Assembly: GCA_001414345.1 (NCBI GenBank)
Contig: LLCB01000112.1
Span: 104,017 to 168,016 of the forward strand
DNA from: Hymenoscyphus infarciens
Taxonomy: Eukaryota; Ascomycota; Leotiomycetes; Helotiales; Helotiaceae
DNA length: 64,000 nucleotides
Direction of reading: 5' to 3'
Shown: piece after piece, positions 44,751 to 55,363 of the stretch
Position numbering within the stretch: the first letter of the stretch is position 1
How the letters are laid out: every line of letters begins with the position of its first letter
The notes under the pieces: generated by a model
Told to the model about the DNA's origin: nothing
Databases searched by the model: none
What the model saw: the letters and a program-made list of their open reading frames with translations, nothing else
Program-made: the position numbers and the translations under genes

Positions 44751-45809
44751 ATGCATTTCGCCAATACTATCCTGGCCGCCGGCCTTATCGCTTCCACAGT
44801 CGTTGCTCACCCAGGACCTCACCCAGTTGCTAGCCGTTCTGAGGTTCAGAAACGCAATGTGATGGCAAAGAGATGTGCCGGTGCCGCTGCAGAAATGAAC
44901 CAGAAGAGATACGAAAAGAGAAATCTTGCCAAACGCTCTTTCGAGGCTCGAGCCAACGCTACCTACCAAATCACCACTGAGGCTCCTTACTACGAGGTCA
45001 TCCAAAACGATACCTGTGTGTTGACTCCTGAAGTGACACAAGGACCTTATGTCTGGCCTCGCTCGCAAACTCTCCGTCAGGATATGGCGGAGGGAGAGTC
45101 TGGTATTCCATTCGTATGTATTCAACACCTTCTTTTGAACACATGTTCTAACAATATCTAGGTTCTCGATGTTGGAGTTCTTGACATGGCAACTTGCGGC
45201 CCACTTGATAACGTCCTTGTTGACTTCTGGCACTGCAATGCCACAGGAAAATATTCATCTTTCACTGGACGATCTTCCGACACTCCTTTCCTCGAGCTTC
45301 TCGAATCTTTGAACATTACCGACACCTTCGAAATTGGTGTTACTGATTTGCACACCGACGATACCACTTTCCTCCGTGGAATGTGGCCTACAGACGCTGA
45401 TGGAATGATGGAGATGAAGACAATTTACCCCGGATTCTACGTGGAGCGTGCTATCCACATCCACACCCAAGTCCACACCAACTGGGTTCTCCACGACAAC
45501 GGCACCATCAGCTCAGCTGATACCGTCTCAACCGGACAGCTCTATATGCCAGAGGAACTCAACATTGAGATGATGAAGCTTGAGCCATACGCAAGCCACA
45601 CTGCCATCAATCGTACTACCAATGAAGCCGATCGCCTCATGTACCAGAGCCAGGGTGGTGGCTACAGCCCAATCATCTCCGTTGTGCCAATGGACGGAGT
45701 TGACCCAGCCAAGGGAATAATTGGATATGTCACCATCGGTGTTGACACTACAGCTATTGAGACTGGTGATGCTGGCAGTGGTGGAGCTTATGGTAGAGTA
45801 AGAAACTAA
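44751..45809 (+). CDS. Secreted intradiol ring-cleavage dioxygenase-like protein
   Basis: Exons 44751-45113 and 45162-45809 (48-nt intron, GTATGT donor, TTCTAAC branch, CTAG acceptor) give 336 residues. The N-terminus is a signal peptide (MHFANTILAAGLIASTVVAH) followed by a Lys-Arg-rich stretch that could be a processing region. The catalytic part has the intradiol layout: LTPEVTQGPYVWP with the first Tyr ligand, VDFWHCNATGKYS with the second, and HIHTQVHTNW with the two His ligands. Extracellular members of this family in ascomycetes are thought to open catechol-type aromatic rings during lignin or phenolic breakdown (family knowledge). The C-terminus is Gly/Ser-rich. All four metal ligands appear to be kept. 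The ATG upstream at 44631 has no signal-peptide logic and was not used. Confidence 0.9.
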
Positions 45810-46021
45810 GGGTCTTGTATCTGTCAAGATGGGGTAGTTTTTGGTTGGTTCTAGGTAACGTTCAATTCAGGCATTTGGAAGATTGGGGAAATCCGTGTAC
45901 TTTGCACATGTAATTAGCTTGTTTTGAAGATTGTCCACGCCGAAATTTCGCCGGCTATCACCCTCACTTCACCACCTTTTTTTTTCATTTCAACCTAGAG
46001 TCTTTTCTCATATCACCAACA

Positions 46022-46132
46022 ATGGCGACCTTGCTAGGTCTTCCTGCTGAGCTCCTTCATATCATAGTCCTCAAACACGTTCTCACTACCCCATTAAACA
46101 AACCCCTCAATGCCAGGGCAAGAAAGACTTAG
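46022..46132 (+). pseudogene. F-box protein fragment
   Basis: A 36-codon frame starts MATLLGLPAELLHIIVLKHV, the usual beginning of a fungal F-box (LPxEL), then meets TAG. Downstream to about 46400, scattered stretches in other frames (ALLEHRQLRSVASGAF and RRFFDAAPDFREF) look like more of the same protein. This suggests a short decayed F-box gene or an unannotated multi-exon gene. Too short to classify further. Confidence 0.45.
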
Positions 46133-46559
46133 CAGTCGAGTTCCAGGTTAGTAGAATCATCTAAATAACAGACACTCGTGCAGCCCTTCTAGAACATCGT
46201 CAACTTCGAAGTGTTGCTAGCGGTGCTTTTATTGTCTTTCATCTGCACACTTCAATGAATTTCATGACTTCACGATTTCAATACTAAGACCGGTCATTCA
46301 ACAGTCAAGATGGGGTTAGTTCGCCGATTTTTCGATGCTGCACCCGACTTCAGAGAGTTCAGTGATGACAAGCCGACATTGCTTGAAATATGGGTATGCC
46401 AATAGCTTCATTTCAGTCTTTTAGATTCTTACGACAGTTTTTGTGGACAAGTTGGAGAAATCGGGTTTGTGGGGGGTGAAGATTTCAATGATCTCCAACC
46501 TTTTGCGTCGTGTTTTATGCGGAGGGAGCAAACTATTACATTTTCCAATCCACCATGTC

Positions 46560-47709
46560 CGAGAATCAAACTATTTGCTAACAACAACTCCTTACAATGG
46601 TGCATAGTCTACGCCATAACGGACATCTTCCTCGGTGTCTTTGGGAGCTACATACGGACAGAGAAATTTTACAGAGAAGACATTATTATGCTTGGTGCAA
46701 TAATTCCACTTCTCCTACGCCAGGTTCAGCTTCAGGTAGTTCTCTTTTTCGGTACAAACAATACAATCACAGACGGAGTAAGTGCTTCAAGCAAAGCAGA
46801 CGCGAAACTGGAAGCAAGTTGGTGCTTGTCACAAGGGTCCTCTACGTAACGTATTTGTGGGCATTCAAGTTGAGCACAAGTACCATTTTGCGCAGCCTTA
46901 CCATGAGTACTGCAAGTTCGAATTGTAAAAACCAGAAAAAATTGAAGGGGTTTTATGGATTTCCGTTTATCACTTATTGCCTCAGCCCTTGGGACATGCC
47001 GTCCCTTTTCGGGGTACTTGCAGATAACTCTAGACCCGGGGGCGCAATGCAGAAGCGGACACGAGTTTTTGGTAACAATGGGACTGTCGAACGGGACATC
47101 AAATCTAGCGTTGATCTCGTTTCCGCTACCAGTGATTTTCGCAAGCACATTGAGTGGCTGGCAGTAAGTACACCCTTCAATCTCGTGCCCTTGCAGCACT
47201 CAGCTAACCAAAAGCCTAGAAATTTCTCGATCCTGGTCCCCCTAGCTCTCCCGATTTTCTCCATAATCTTCACGATTTACCAAGTTTCTAGTCGCCTCTC
47301 GAGTTCAAACGCCAATACCCAGGCACGACGCTCCCTCCTCCCTTCCCTCGATATTCTTCTTGCCACTTTTATTGCCAATGCCGTCGTGCTTGTGTCACTC
47401 ATTCGTGAGCGAGGGTTAAAAAAAAAACCGAAGTGGAAATGGAAAAACGTATCGGCAATAAATGGCACTAAAGTCATCAGAGTCAGGATAGTGTAAGTAG
47501 GCTGGAACTCAAAGGCTAGTGATTGGAAAGCTAGCATGAGTCCCAAAACCTATACCCAAGCCATTACTGGTGGGGACGATGAAAATAACGAGAAATCTTG
47601 GGAGAATGGGAGCCGGAAGACCGACGAACAGGGGGTAGAGATGGAAAGCATAGGCAGAACGAGAAGTAAGGATATGGATGATGGATTACGAATGGCGGGG
47701 GTCGAGTGA
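46560..47709 (+). pseudogene. Rhodopsin-like fungal integral membrane protein, frameshifted
   Basis: The segments match the seven-TM 'rhodopsin domain' membrane proteins common in filamentous ascomycetes: SLQWCIVYAITDIFLGVFGS, EKFYREDIIMLGAIIPLLLR, FFGTNNTITDG, then in another frame GSKLVLVTRVLYVTYLWAFK and LKGFYGFPFITYCLS, then in a third frame CRPFSGYLQITLDPGAQC, LSNGTSNLALISFPLPVIF, and after a normal intron (about 47163-47219, GTAAGT donor, GCTAACC, CTAG) LALPIFSIIFTIYQV and LLATFIANAVVLVSLIRERG. Frame changes near 46795 and 46975 have no intron signals, so the gene is most likely dead. The C-terminal tail is hydrophilic and ends at 47709. These proteins have no proven general function. 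Micro-introns are the alternative explanation. Confidence 0.72.
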
Positions 47710-48292
47710 CCGAGAATGGGAGGTCGCTACCTCTCGATAAATTTACGGAGTATACGACAATTTTAGAAAGTCAAGTAATCCTTTGCATTAACCAAAGAAC
47801 ACTTTTGGAAATGAAATACCTATAACTAATAAATGAGAACTATAATCCAATAAGACTTTAGCGTTTGGACTTTGCGGTATGCTTGTACAGTACGACAAGG
47901 TAAGAGCTTCAGTCTTTGCTCCGCGTGCCCTTACTTCTTTAGAGACTGTGCGAAACTGTCTAATTCAAACAACGTCTTGCTTAAGAAAGGTTAACGGAAC
48001 CAAAAATTGAAGTCCTTAAATCTTTCAAGTAATTTCTAACGATAGTCCTGGCAGTAAAACAAGGAGGTGTAATATTACACAAAGCAACTAAAACTGTCGA
48101 GAACAACACCCCGAAAAACGAACAACCGGAGAATGTTATCTTCAATATACCTTCGCAAATATGTAAAATGAAACTATTATCGCCTTATATTATTACATAT
48201 ATGATTATATCGAATCATAACATAGAACATAAGATATGGATGGTATCTGAAAAAAGAAGCTAAAAACAGTGAAGGGGGGGGCATATATCATA
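47710..48292. other. AT-rich intergenic region
   Basis: No open frame worth reporting; the 3' ends of the rhodopsin-like relic and the convergent regulator gene lie here. Confidence 0.55.
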
Positions 48293-50673
48293 TCATTCCA
48301 TCTTAAAAACAACTGCGCCTTCCGATAGCTGTGCGTCATCGGGGCTAGGCCAAATAGTGTTCTCATTCCATGTCACATTGCCCTGGGGGATATTCTCAAT
48401 TTCTTTATAGACACCGTCTTCTGCAATCTCACCAACTATGCTGCCACGCCATTTCCATGATGGGGAAGGTTGCGGCGCCAACCCAGGTTCGAGCATTGCC
48501 TCATTTGATGGAGGTAGTGTTGCAGGATCTGAAAGAGGAGGGGTGAGATTCTGTGAAAATCTCTGGATTTCGGGCTTTTCGGCGGCTTTTGCGAGAAGGA
48601 GATTGGCGTATTGTCTTTGCGAATTGGGGGACTGACTGAGAGTCTTGACAAAAATAGAGAATGGGTCTTGCGTGACACCATAATTGTCACTAGCGATGCT
48701 TGATCCACAAGCTTGTATAACGTCCAACATTGTATTGCCAATCTCGAATATCTTCTCAAATATTCCCATTCCATGAACCTCGATGCTTGTTGTAGGAAGC
48801 GATGATATTACATCTAGGAGAGAATGCGCAATCTTGAGCGGATAACGAAAAGTCATACTCTCATCTTCGGCACTAGAGGAAAGAAGACCCTGTCTCATCG
48901 AGGATTGCCATACGATCAGTCGAAGCCATTGCTTCGTGACTAGAATATCTGCTTTTTGAATGTCGGTCAAAGAGATATGTGCTGGATGCGGTAGATTAAG
49001 TTGCCGCTGCAGGGCAGTGTAGGTTATTGTTGAACCAGGGGCATCTGAGGCTTCGTTCCAGGAATCAACGAATGATGAATCAAGCAAATGATATGAATGA
49101 ACTAGATGCATAAAGCCGGAATGAATTTCTGGTGCTTCATACTCATGGAGTGTCGTCGGGAAATCCGGGGTCTTCTGGAGAGTAAGTGGCTTATGGCGTA
49201 AAATCGCAAATGATCTGCAAATTGTTAGAGTTATTTGCGGCAAATGGAGTTTTGTTTAATACCTTTCAGTGACATATAAAATCCAGAATGTCCTCCTCCG
49301 ACAAAGTGATTCTCCAGGGGGCAAGCCAGTGTAAGCTTTTTCATCATGCAGACCCAAGTCCTGACTCATCGTCATGGCCTCTCTAAGATAATACCAAGAT
49401 TTGCGAGATTGATTAAGCTCGAAGAATGCTGTTGATACAAAGAATGAAGAAATGACAGCCCCTAGTGATTTGTCCTCGACAAAATCATAATGCTGTCGAA
49501 CTGAAATACACTCGTCGAGAAAAAAGCGGCCGGCTGCTTCCCACGACGGCGGTCCAGGTGCAACAATGCTCTTTCCAGACATGTGTGTGGAAGTAAGAGC
49601 ACAAAGAGCGTATAAGAGGTTTTTTTCAAACATTTCGAGTGGTCGAGTGATGGAAGCGCGAAGAGTGGATATGTATATGATCGGCATTATTGGATAGATA
49701 TGCTCCATAAAAAGGTCAATACACGTTGGAATTAAATAGAGATAGCTAGCAGATGTAGGGCGAAACTGATCAGTGGTGAAAATGCTAGTTGGCTCATCGA
49801 TGGGCTCTGCGACGTCCGATAGATTGGGATGCCATCTTTTGGGGCCAGTTGGGGAGGGATTTTCATCAGCGTCTGACAGCCATCGATCTATGCTGTAGGT
49901 TTGTTAGCACTCCTGGAAGTAAGTAGAAGTAGATCACAGGCCGTTAGATTGCAAAAGTGGAATGGAGAAATAGTAGATGATTTGAGGCGTATCACGTGTT
50001 CAAGACCCCAGAGGGTTTCTGTTGGGTTTCAACCGCTACCGGTAGTGTCGGCCGATATCAGATTGACCTTTTTCAAATTGGTCGACGATACCAGAAGGAT
50101 TTGCCACTTGGTCGGTCGAGATAGACGGAGTTCTTGAGTGGAAAGATTGAGAAATTTCAAGAATAACACCCACTTGAGCATGTTCTAGCGGTGGTATAGT
50201 GGCGGTCACTACTCTTAGGAATTTGAAAAACGTAGGTGTAAACTTACGAAGGCGTGCCAGTACTCTGACTTCCCGTAACAGACCCTCCACTTGATTGTGT
50301 CTTCAAGTTTGGTTTTCCATCATCAGCTCTGAGCTCATTTATGACTCTACCTGTACCTCTTTTCGGTCCCCTTCGTTTGGGGACGTGGTCCCTTTTGCAA
50401 CTTAGGGACGCGTTCTTGCAAGGCGCGCAAGGAAATTCGCCATCGCATCGTATGCCTTCGTCCCGTAATTAGCGCTTGAACTTGAAGTATGATATGGCAG
50501 GTGTGGTCGTGTGCAACAGCTTGCTTGCTTAGATAAAGCCAAGTAGGGGCTGTATATGGCACCTGCACCTGCGCCTGCATTAGGATATAGCGTTACTTAC
50601 GACGTCTTCGGCAATGGTCGCAGACAGTTCTGCGGCCCGTGATTGGTTTGCTCGCGCTGGCTTCTGGCGACAT
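48293..50673 (-). CDS. Zn2Cys6 fungal-specific transcription factor
   Basis: Exon 1 (50673-50601) starts MSPEASASKPI and reaches VCDHCRRR. A 145-nt intron follows, and exon 2 (50455-50248) continues IRCDGEFPCAPCKN, then LSCKRDHVPKRRGPKRG. Together these form a complete binuclear Zn2Cys6 DNA-binding cluster with a basic linker. The downstream exons 49892-49263 and 49214-48293 (48-nt intron, CTAAC branch) encode the fungal-specific regulatory domain: TSASYLYLIPTCIDLF, YALCALTSTHMSG, SWYYLREAMTMSQDLGLHDE, CRRRTFWILYVTERSFAILRHKPLTL. The part between 50247 and 49893 holds one or more exons I cannot fix. A frame with GVILEISQSFHSRTP is probably one, but its left splice would need a 34-nt intron. 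Target genes are unknown. An intact protein of around 700 residues is likely. Confidence 0.83.
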
Positions 50674-53302
50674 CCTGAGCACGATGCCATCTGCCCAGCT
50701 AGTAGTGCTACCGTTGAAACATGAAAAAGCGAAAATTCAGCGAGAGAAATGGCGCCGGTGATGATTATGAGGGGTGGAGTTGAAGAAGATGGTGGTTCCG
50801 GGCTCAAACAGCGAAAAAGGCGGGGAATTACACGCTAAATCTATACTGGGCTTAGGGGCTCGCTTAGCGTCTACGCATAAATACCAACCGGCTTCTTAAT
50901 AACCTATCACGTCAAGGAGCGTTTCCACAAAACAAGCTTTGATAGCCACCTGAGGAGGTTTACAGATATATCTTATCTAGACGTACACAGTACCTTATCC
51001 AGCCTCACAAATGAACAAACTACACCGACAACTTTCCACAGTACCAATAACCAATTATGTCCACTTACAACCCAAGATTCTAAAACAGAAGCTTCGTTGG
51101 TTGTTCAAGGCCTAATACAATTATGTTTCGTTTCTTACTGACTCTCCTCCCCTCGTCCAATCGGAAGCTTAGAAAGGGGAAGTTTTCTTGTGACTTTTGA
51201 CTTACCTCGATATTGCTGTTCGTACTTCCTGAAATTTTGGCTTCTTCTTGAAGAAACTGTTTGCAAGTCTGAGCAATCGGTCGAAGTTCTATTGCCTATC
51301 GCAGAAGGTTTCTTCAAGGTTTCGAAAAAGTCACGCCACCCATCAATTTCTTCAATCGGTCTTAGTTTCTATTCGATTTGTTCAAAAATGCGATTAATCG
51401 CTCTCAAAACTCGAAACAATTGATTGATGTATATGGTCATGTGATCGACCTCACATCACGTGGGCCTAGCACTTGCGTCATGGGTTTATGGAGAACTGCT
51501 TCTGTACCATCCTCCATAAACATCTACATCTTGACATGCTTACTAGAATTGTTCCCGGCGGCGAGTTACTACCCAGAGCCGATTTTATGAATGCTAATGC
51601 ACTCAGTCTTCCGATCACTTGACGTGTTTCAACCTTCCGCCAATGGAATGGTCGCTCAATTCTATTCATAATTGGGTAGAACTGCTGGTCATATGGCAGA
51701 GACAAACGAACACCCAAGAATGAACTTGCTGCGCTCTGGAATACATCAAGGGCTCTTGCTGGTTGTCCTACTCCGTACACGTGTTAAAGTGTATGTCATC
51801 CGTTGACACACGCAATGGCATAGGAAGGATAAACCCACAACCATAGCCAATCGCATTGAACTTTCTTCTTGGGAGGAAAATCAAACAAAGCCAAGCGGCC
51901 GCAGCGGAATAATGCTAATAGTTCAGAGCAAGCTCGAATGCTTCGAAAAGGGCTCGATTTCGCTCATATTCTTTTGCGAATGACATCATTTCATCGACTC
52001 TTTCTCTTGTCCTAGTTGGAAAGATAGAGCTGCGTTTTACTTTCATAGTTTTCTAGCTCTCTGTACTTTGCGAGATGGCAATCTGCTTCTCATCTCTATT
52101 CTGTTTCATGACCTTTTCTTGATTTTCGTATGATATAAAGTACATTACTTTAGCGAGTCGTGCGTTCGTCCAGAGCCAGAATTTTTTTTATGTTAGAAGC
52201 CGTCCACCAGTTACAGATTGCGAAGTGAGTGCCCAATCGGACGATTCAGACAAAATGTTGTTGGTACGAAGTACAGTAGAGGGAATTTGAGAATTTGACT
52301 TTCTTGATGCTCCTTTATATCCAGCCTTCTACAGCGTTCTGCCTAGGTATTTGATGAAAGCGACTCGTAAAACTCCACCCCAAGAGGGGCATTCGAATAA
52401 CACAACTCCCCTAAGCTTACGACACAACTGGCATCACCCCATTCCATTTCTATCTGAAAACCTCGCTCAATGTCGGTTCCTCTTGGCGCCAAGTTGGCAA
52501 GGCGCTTGGCGATGCCACATTCCGAGGGTTTGAGGTTTCAGGATGCCAGCTGGCTTGGCTTGAACTGACGAATAGGTGGACTGTTGTCCCGAGTTTCCGT
52601 CATTCGATGTGCTCGGTGTTGGTGATCATGGTGTTTTGTTGATGCGGGTGATATGTGGGGTTATGGGAGTGATACCACCGCATTAAAAGCAAGCTTAACA
52701 GTTAGCTTTATCTGGGGAAGGCTATCAACCATGGTATCGGGCATATGTTGAACAAGTTCGATATAAACTGATCGAGTATGGACCAACTTGCGCCCCGTCT
52801 GAATTAAACAAACCTCGGAAAGGTCGGAGGTTCGGCTCAATTCTGGGGATGTCACACATGCTGGACGAACATCCCAAGTCGATTTCTCCGGGCTCGTACC
52901 CCTGTGTTAATCATTACAATACCCATTCCTCCCTTGAGGGGGAGGCTCATCCCATCTCACATTCAGTAATCAATCTATTTCCAAACAAACAATTCGTTTC
53001 GAAATATATTGTTTCTATGGAGCTTTCCACGCCTCAATCAGCTTCATCGCAGATTATTGGTACAAGGGAGACATTAGGTATGAGTTGACGTAAGTATATG
53101 TCAATGGTCCTTTAGAATTCTCTCTTTTATTCCCCATCATTCATATTTGCTTTCACGCTCTCTCTTCTTCATCAACTACCAAACATACAAGCTCTGCGAG
53201 CACATCAGTCTTTGCTTCTTTTCTGAACTTTGCTGAGCATTGCACATTTCATTCAATAAACCATCCAACCTTCTTTTAACCAACACCCAAACAACACTCA
53301 AA
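50674..53302. other. Gene-poor region upstream of the pectate lyase-like gene
   Basis: No supportable gene in 2.6 kb. Frames at 51135-51317, 51478-51780 and 52661-52855 lack domains, splice structure or signal peptides. A CACGTG occurs at about 51456. The last 200 bp are CT- and A-rich leader for the gene at 53303. Confidence 0.5.
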
Positions 53303-54295
53303 ATGAAGTTCTCAAACATCAATCTCGCCATCGTGGTTCTTGCTCTCGGTGTCTCTGCCGCTCCTCAAGGAAACCATGGTCTCGTAGCTCGCGATTGTGA
53401 CGAGTCTGCCTCTGTATCAGCATCCGCATCCGGTCTTGCTCTAAAGGTCAACGCCGCTGCATCAACCAAGAAGTCTTCCGCTTCGACTACCAAGAAAGCA
53501 AGTTCTGGAGCAACATCTGCTGCAGCAAGCGGAAAGGTAAAGGCTTCCCCTGGCGCTTCATCCAAGAAGGCTTCTACCACCGCATCCCCAACATCGGGCT
53601 CATCAGGCTCGTCCGGTGGATCTCTCCCAGCATCATCTGGTACTTCCGTTCTCTCTGCTGCTCAAACCATCGCAGCCGGTGGATCTTTCGACGGTGGAAT
53701 GGTATCTTTCGACAGAGGTGTTTCTTGCACTGGACAAGCAGAGGGTGACGATTCCGACGCAGTCTTCAACATCGAAGAAGGTGGATCCCTTTCCAACGTT
53801 ATCATCGGAGCCAATCAAATTGAGGGTGTTCATTGCCAAGGTGCTTGTACTCTTACCAATGTTTGGTGGGCAGCTGTGTGTGAGGACGCTTTCACTATCA
53901 AGCTCCAGGATGCCAGTGCTACGACAACCATCAATGGAGGTGGAGCTTTTGGAGCTGAGGATAAGGTCATCCAACACAACGGTGCCGGAACAGTAAAGAT
54001 TCTTGACTTCACCGTCGACACCTTTGGCAAGCTTTACAGATCCTGCGGAAACTGCAAGGCCAGCAACGAGAGACATGTTATCATTGACGGTGTTACTGCC
54101 ACTGGAGGAGACCTGATTGCTGGCGTCAACGGAAACTTGGGCGACACCGCTACTATCACCAATTCCAAGCTTTCCAGCGTTAAGGAAGTCTGCACCAATT
54201 TCAAGGGTGTCGCTTCTGGATCTGAGCCAACCGAGGTTTCTTCCGGAGCTGATGGAAGTGTCTGCATCTTTGGAAGTGATGTCACCTCTGCATAG
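53303..54295 (+). CDS. Secreted pectate lyase-like protein (PL3 type)
   Basis: An intronless 330-residue protein starting MKFSNINLAIVVLALGVSAA, a clear signal peptide; the ATG 21 codons upstream would bury it and was rejected. Residues about 30-120 form a low-complexity Ser/Ala/Thr/Lys-rich stretch. The catalytic part (about 130-330) has the family-3 pectate lyase look, a right-handed beta-helix of small parallel-beta turns: TIAAGGSFDGGMVSFDRG, SLSNVIIGANQIEGVHC, TLTNVWWAAVCEDAFTIK, VIQHNGAGTVKILDFTVD, GKLYRSCGNC, RHVIIDGVTA. Such enzymes cleave homogalacturonan in plant cell walls, usually with Ca2+. The fungal family is extracellular. Its role here is plant material degradation (inference). 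Confidence 0.9.
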   Translation: MKFSNINLAIVVLALGVSAAPQGNHGLVARDCDESASVSASASGLALKVNAAASTKKSSASTTKKASSGATSAAASGKVKASPGASSKKASTTASPTSGSSGSSGGSLPASSGTSVLSAAQTIAAGGSFDGGMVSFDRGVSCTGQAEGDDSDAVFNIEEGGSLSNVIIGANQIEGVHCQGACTLTNVWWAAVCEDAFTIKLQDASATTTINGGGAFGAEDKVIQHNGAGTVKILDFTVDTFGKLYRSCGNCKASNERHVIIDGVTATGGDLIAGVNGNLGDTATITNSKLSSVKEVCTNFKGVASGSEPTEVSSGADGSVCIFGSDVTSA

Positions 54296-54660
54296 AGCGT
54301 CGTTGAGGGGGAGAATTACTGTATAAACCTTTCGAGTTCACACTCGGCACTTCCTTTCCAGACACTCATTGATTGACAGTTGTTTGGGACATTTTTGACG
54401 GCTTAAAAAGGGGCATAGCATAGATGGCTTTTTTGTATGTATTTTATTTCTTCTTGCACATATAGTTTTAAAACAATTCTTCATAAGCTTCTTGGTCATA
54501 TATTATTGCATTGATATGTGTGAATCGTTCAACTTTCCATCGTCCCACTGCTCCTACTGTCCACTAGTCTCACTATGATAATTTGTAGAGACCTCGCAAT
54601 GGAAAGTAAAAGGGGCAGTAAATAGTTCAGATTCCTCAACACCAAAAATCCACCAACACA

Positions 54661-54850
54661 ATTTTCATCTGATCTCCATTCTTTGAACCAACACATCTGG
54701 GACAATTTCAAAAATGCGATGTGCAACAAAACCGCTTTCAGACGATACATATCCACTTTCTTTTTCGTCTGATCTCCTCAGTTCCTGAAATTTAAATTTA
54801 AATCTTTGGGACAATGAGAGAAATGCGATGTGCAACAAAACTTTTGACTA
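54661..54850 (+). repeat. Diverged ~105-bp tandem duplication
   Basis: Both units start TTTTC(A/G)TCTGATCTCC and end GGGACAAT, then AAATGCGATGTGCAACAAAAC (unit 1 about 54661-54735, unit 2 about 54762-54842). The middle parts have diverged. Confidence 0.75.
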
Positions 54851-54992
54851 ACCTTGTACCTTACTTCTCCTTCTTCCAACTCACTGGGGTAACTCGTGAC
54901 ATTGACTGTAATAGAAATTTGGAACAACGAGCTCTTATCTACTGTCGCGTTGGTTTCATTTTGAACAAGCAAGTCTGTGAATATTTAATACA

Positions 54993-55107
54993 GCAGTAAA
55001 TATTTCGTTCTCGTTACTTCTATAGTCATTGTCAGTGATTAACCTAATAATCGAGCTTCATTGTTCTCTAATTTGTCCCACCTTGACGATTAAATATTTA
55101 CTGCTGC
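54993..55107. repeat. Inverted repeat pair CAGCAGTAAATATTT
   Basis: CAGCAGTAAATATTT at about 54993-55007 and its exact reverse complement at about 55093-55107 flank some 85 bp, forming a potential small foldback. No coding content. Confidence 0.65.
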
Positions 55108-55363
55108 TTTTACTTTACTGTTTGTTGGCGATGAGTCTTCACCTGAATAATTAAATGGGTGTGCCTTTAGACGCGCCGGAATGACGTAGGCGTGCTTGGC
55201 GAAACCAAGTGTTACGGAAGGGTCCTGGTCAACATAACAAAACACTTCGAGAAAAAAAAAGAAATAACCAAACAATGTATCGATGACCCTTTAGTTTCGA
55301 GAACCGTTGGTCTCATAACAACGCCGCCAATCTTTCCAGAAAAGCTCCTAGCCAGCTGGTAAG

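Larger units (their letters stand above)
54296..55363. other. Intergenic region with small repeats
   Basis: No gene is seen. It contains a diverged tandem duplication of about 100 bp and a 15-bp inverted repeat pair (both listed). The pectate lyase 3' end and the MCU promoter lie here. Confidence 0.55.

Noticed and set aside
50186..50215. tRNA-like D-arm (GCGGTGGTATAGTGG) near the regulator gene
   Set aside because: No matching acceptor stem, anticodon arm or TTCGA loop downstream; it lies in probable coding sequence.
53365..53580. Antisense frames within the pectate lyase, PLC and other genes
   Set aside because: Shadows of strongly coding plus-strand frames with biased third positions.
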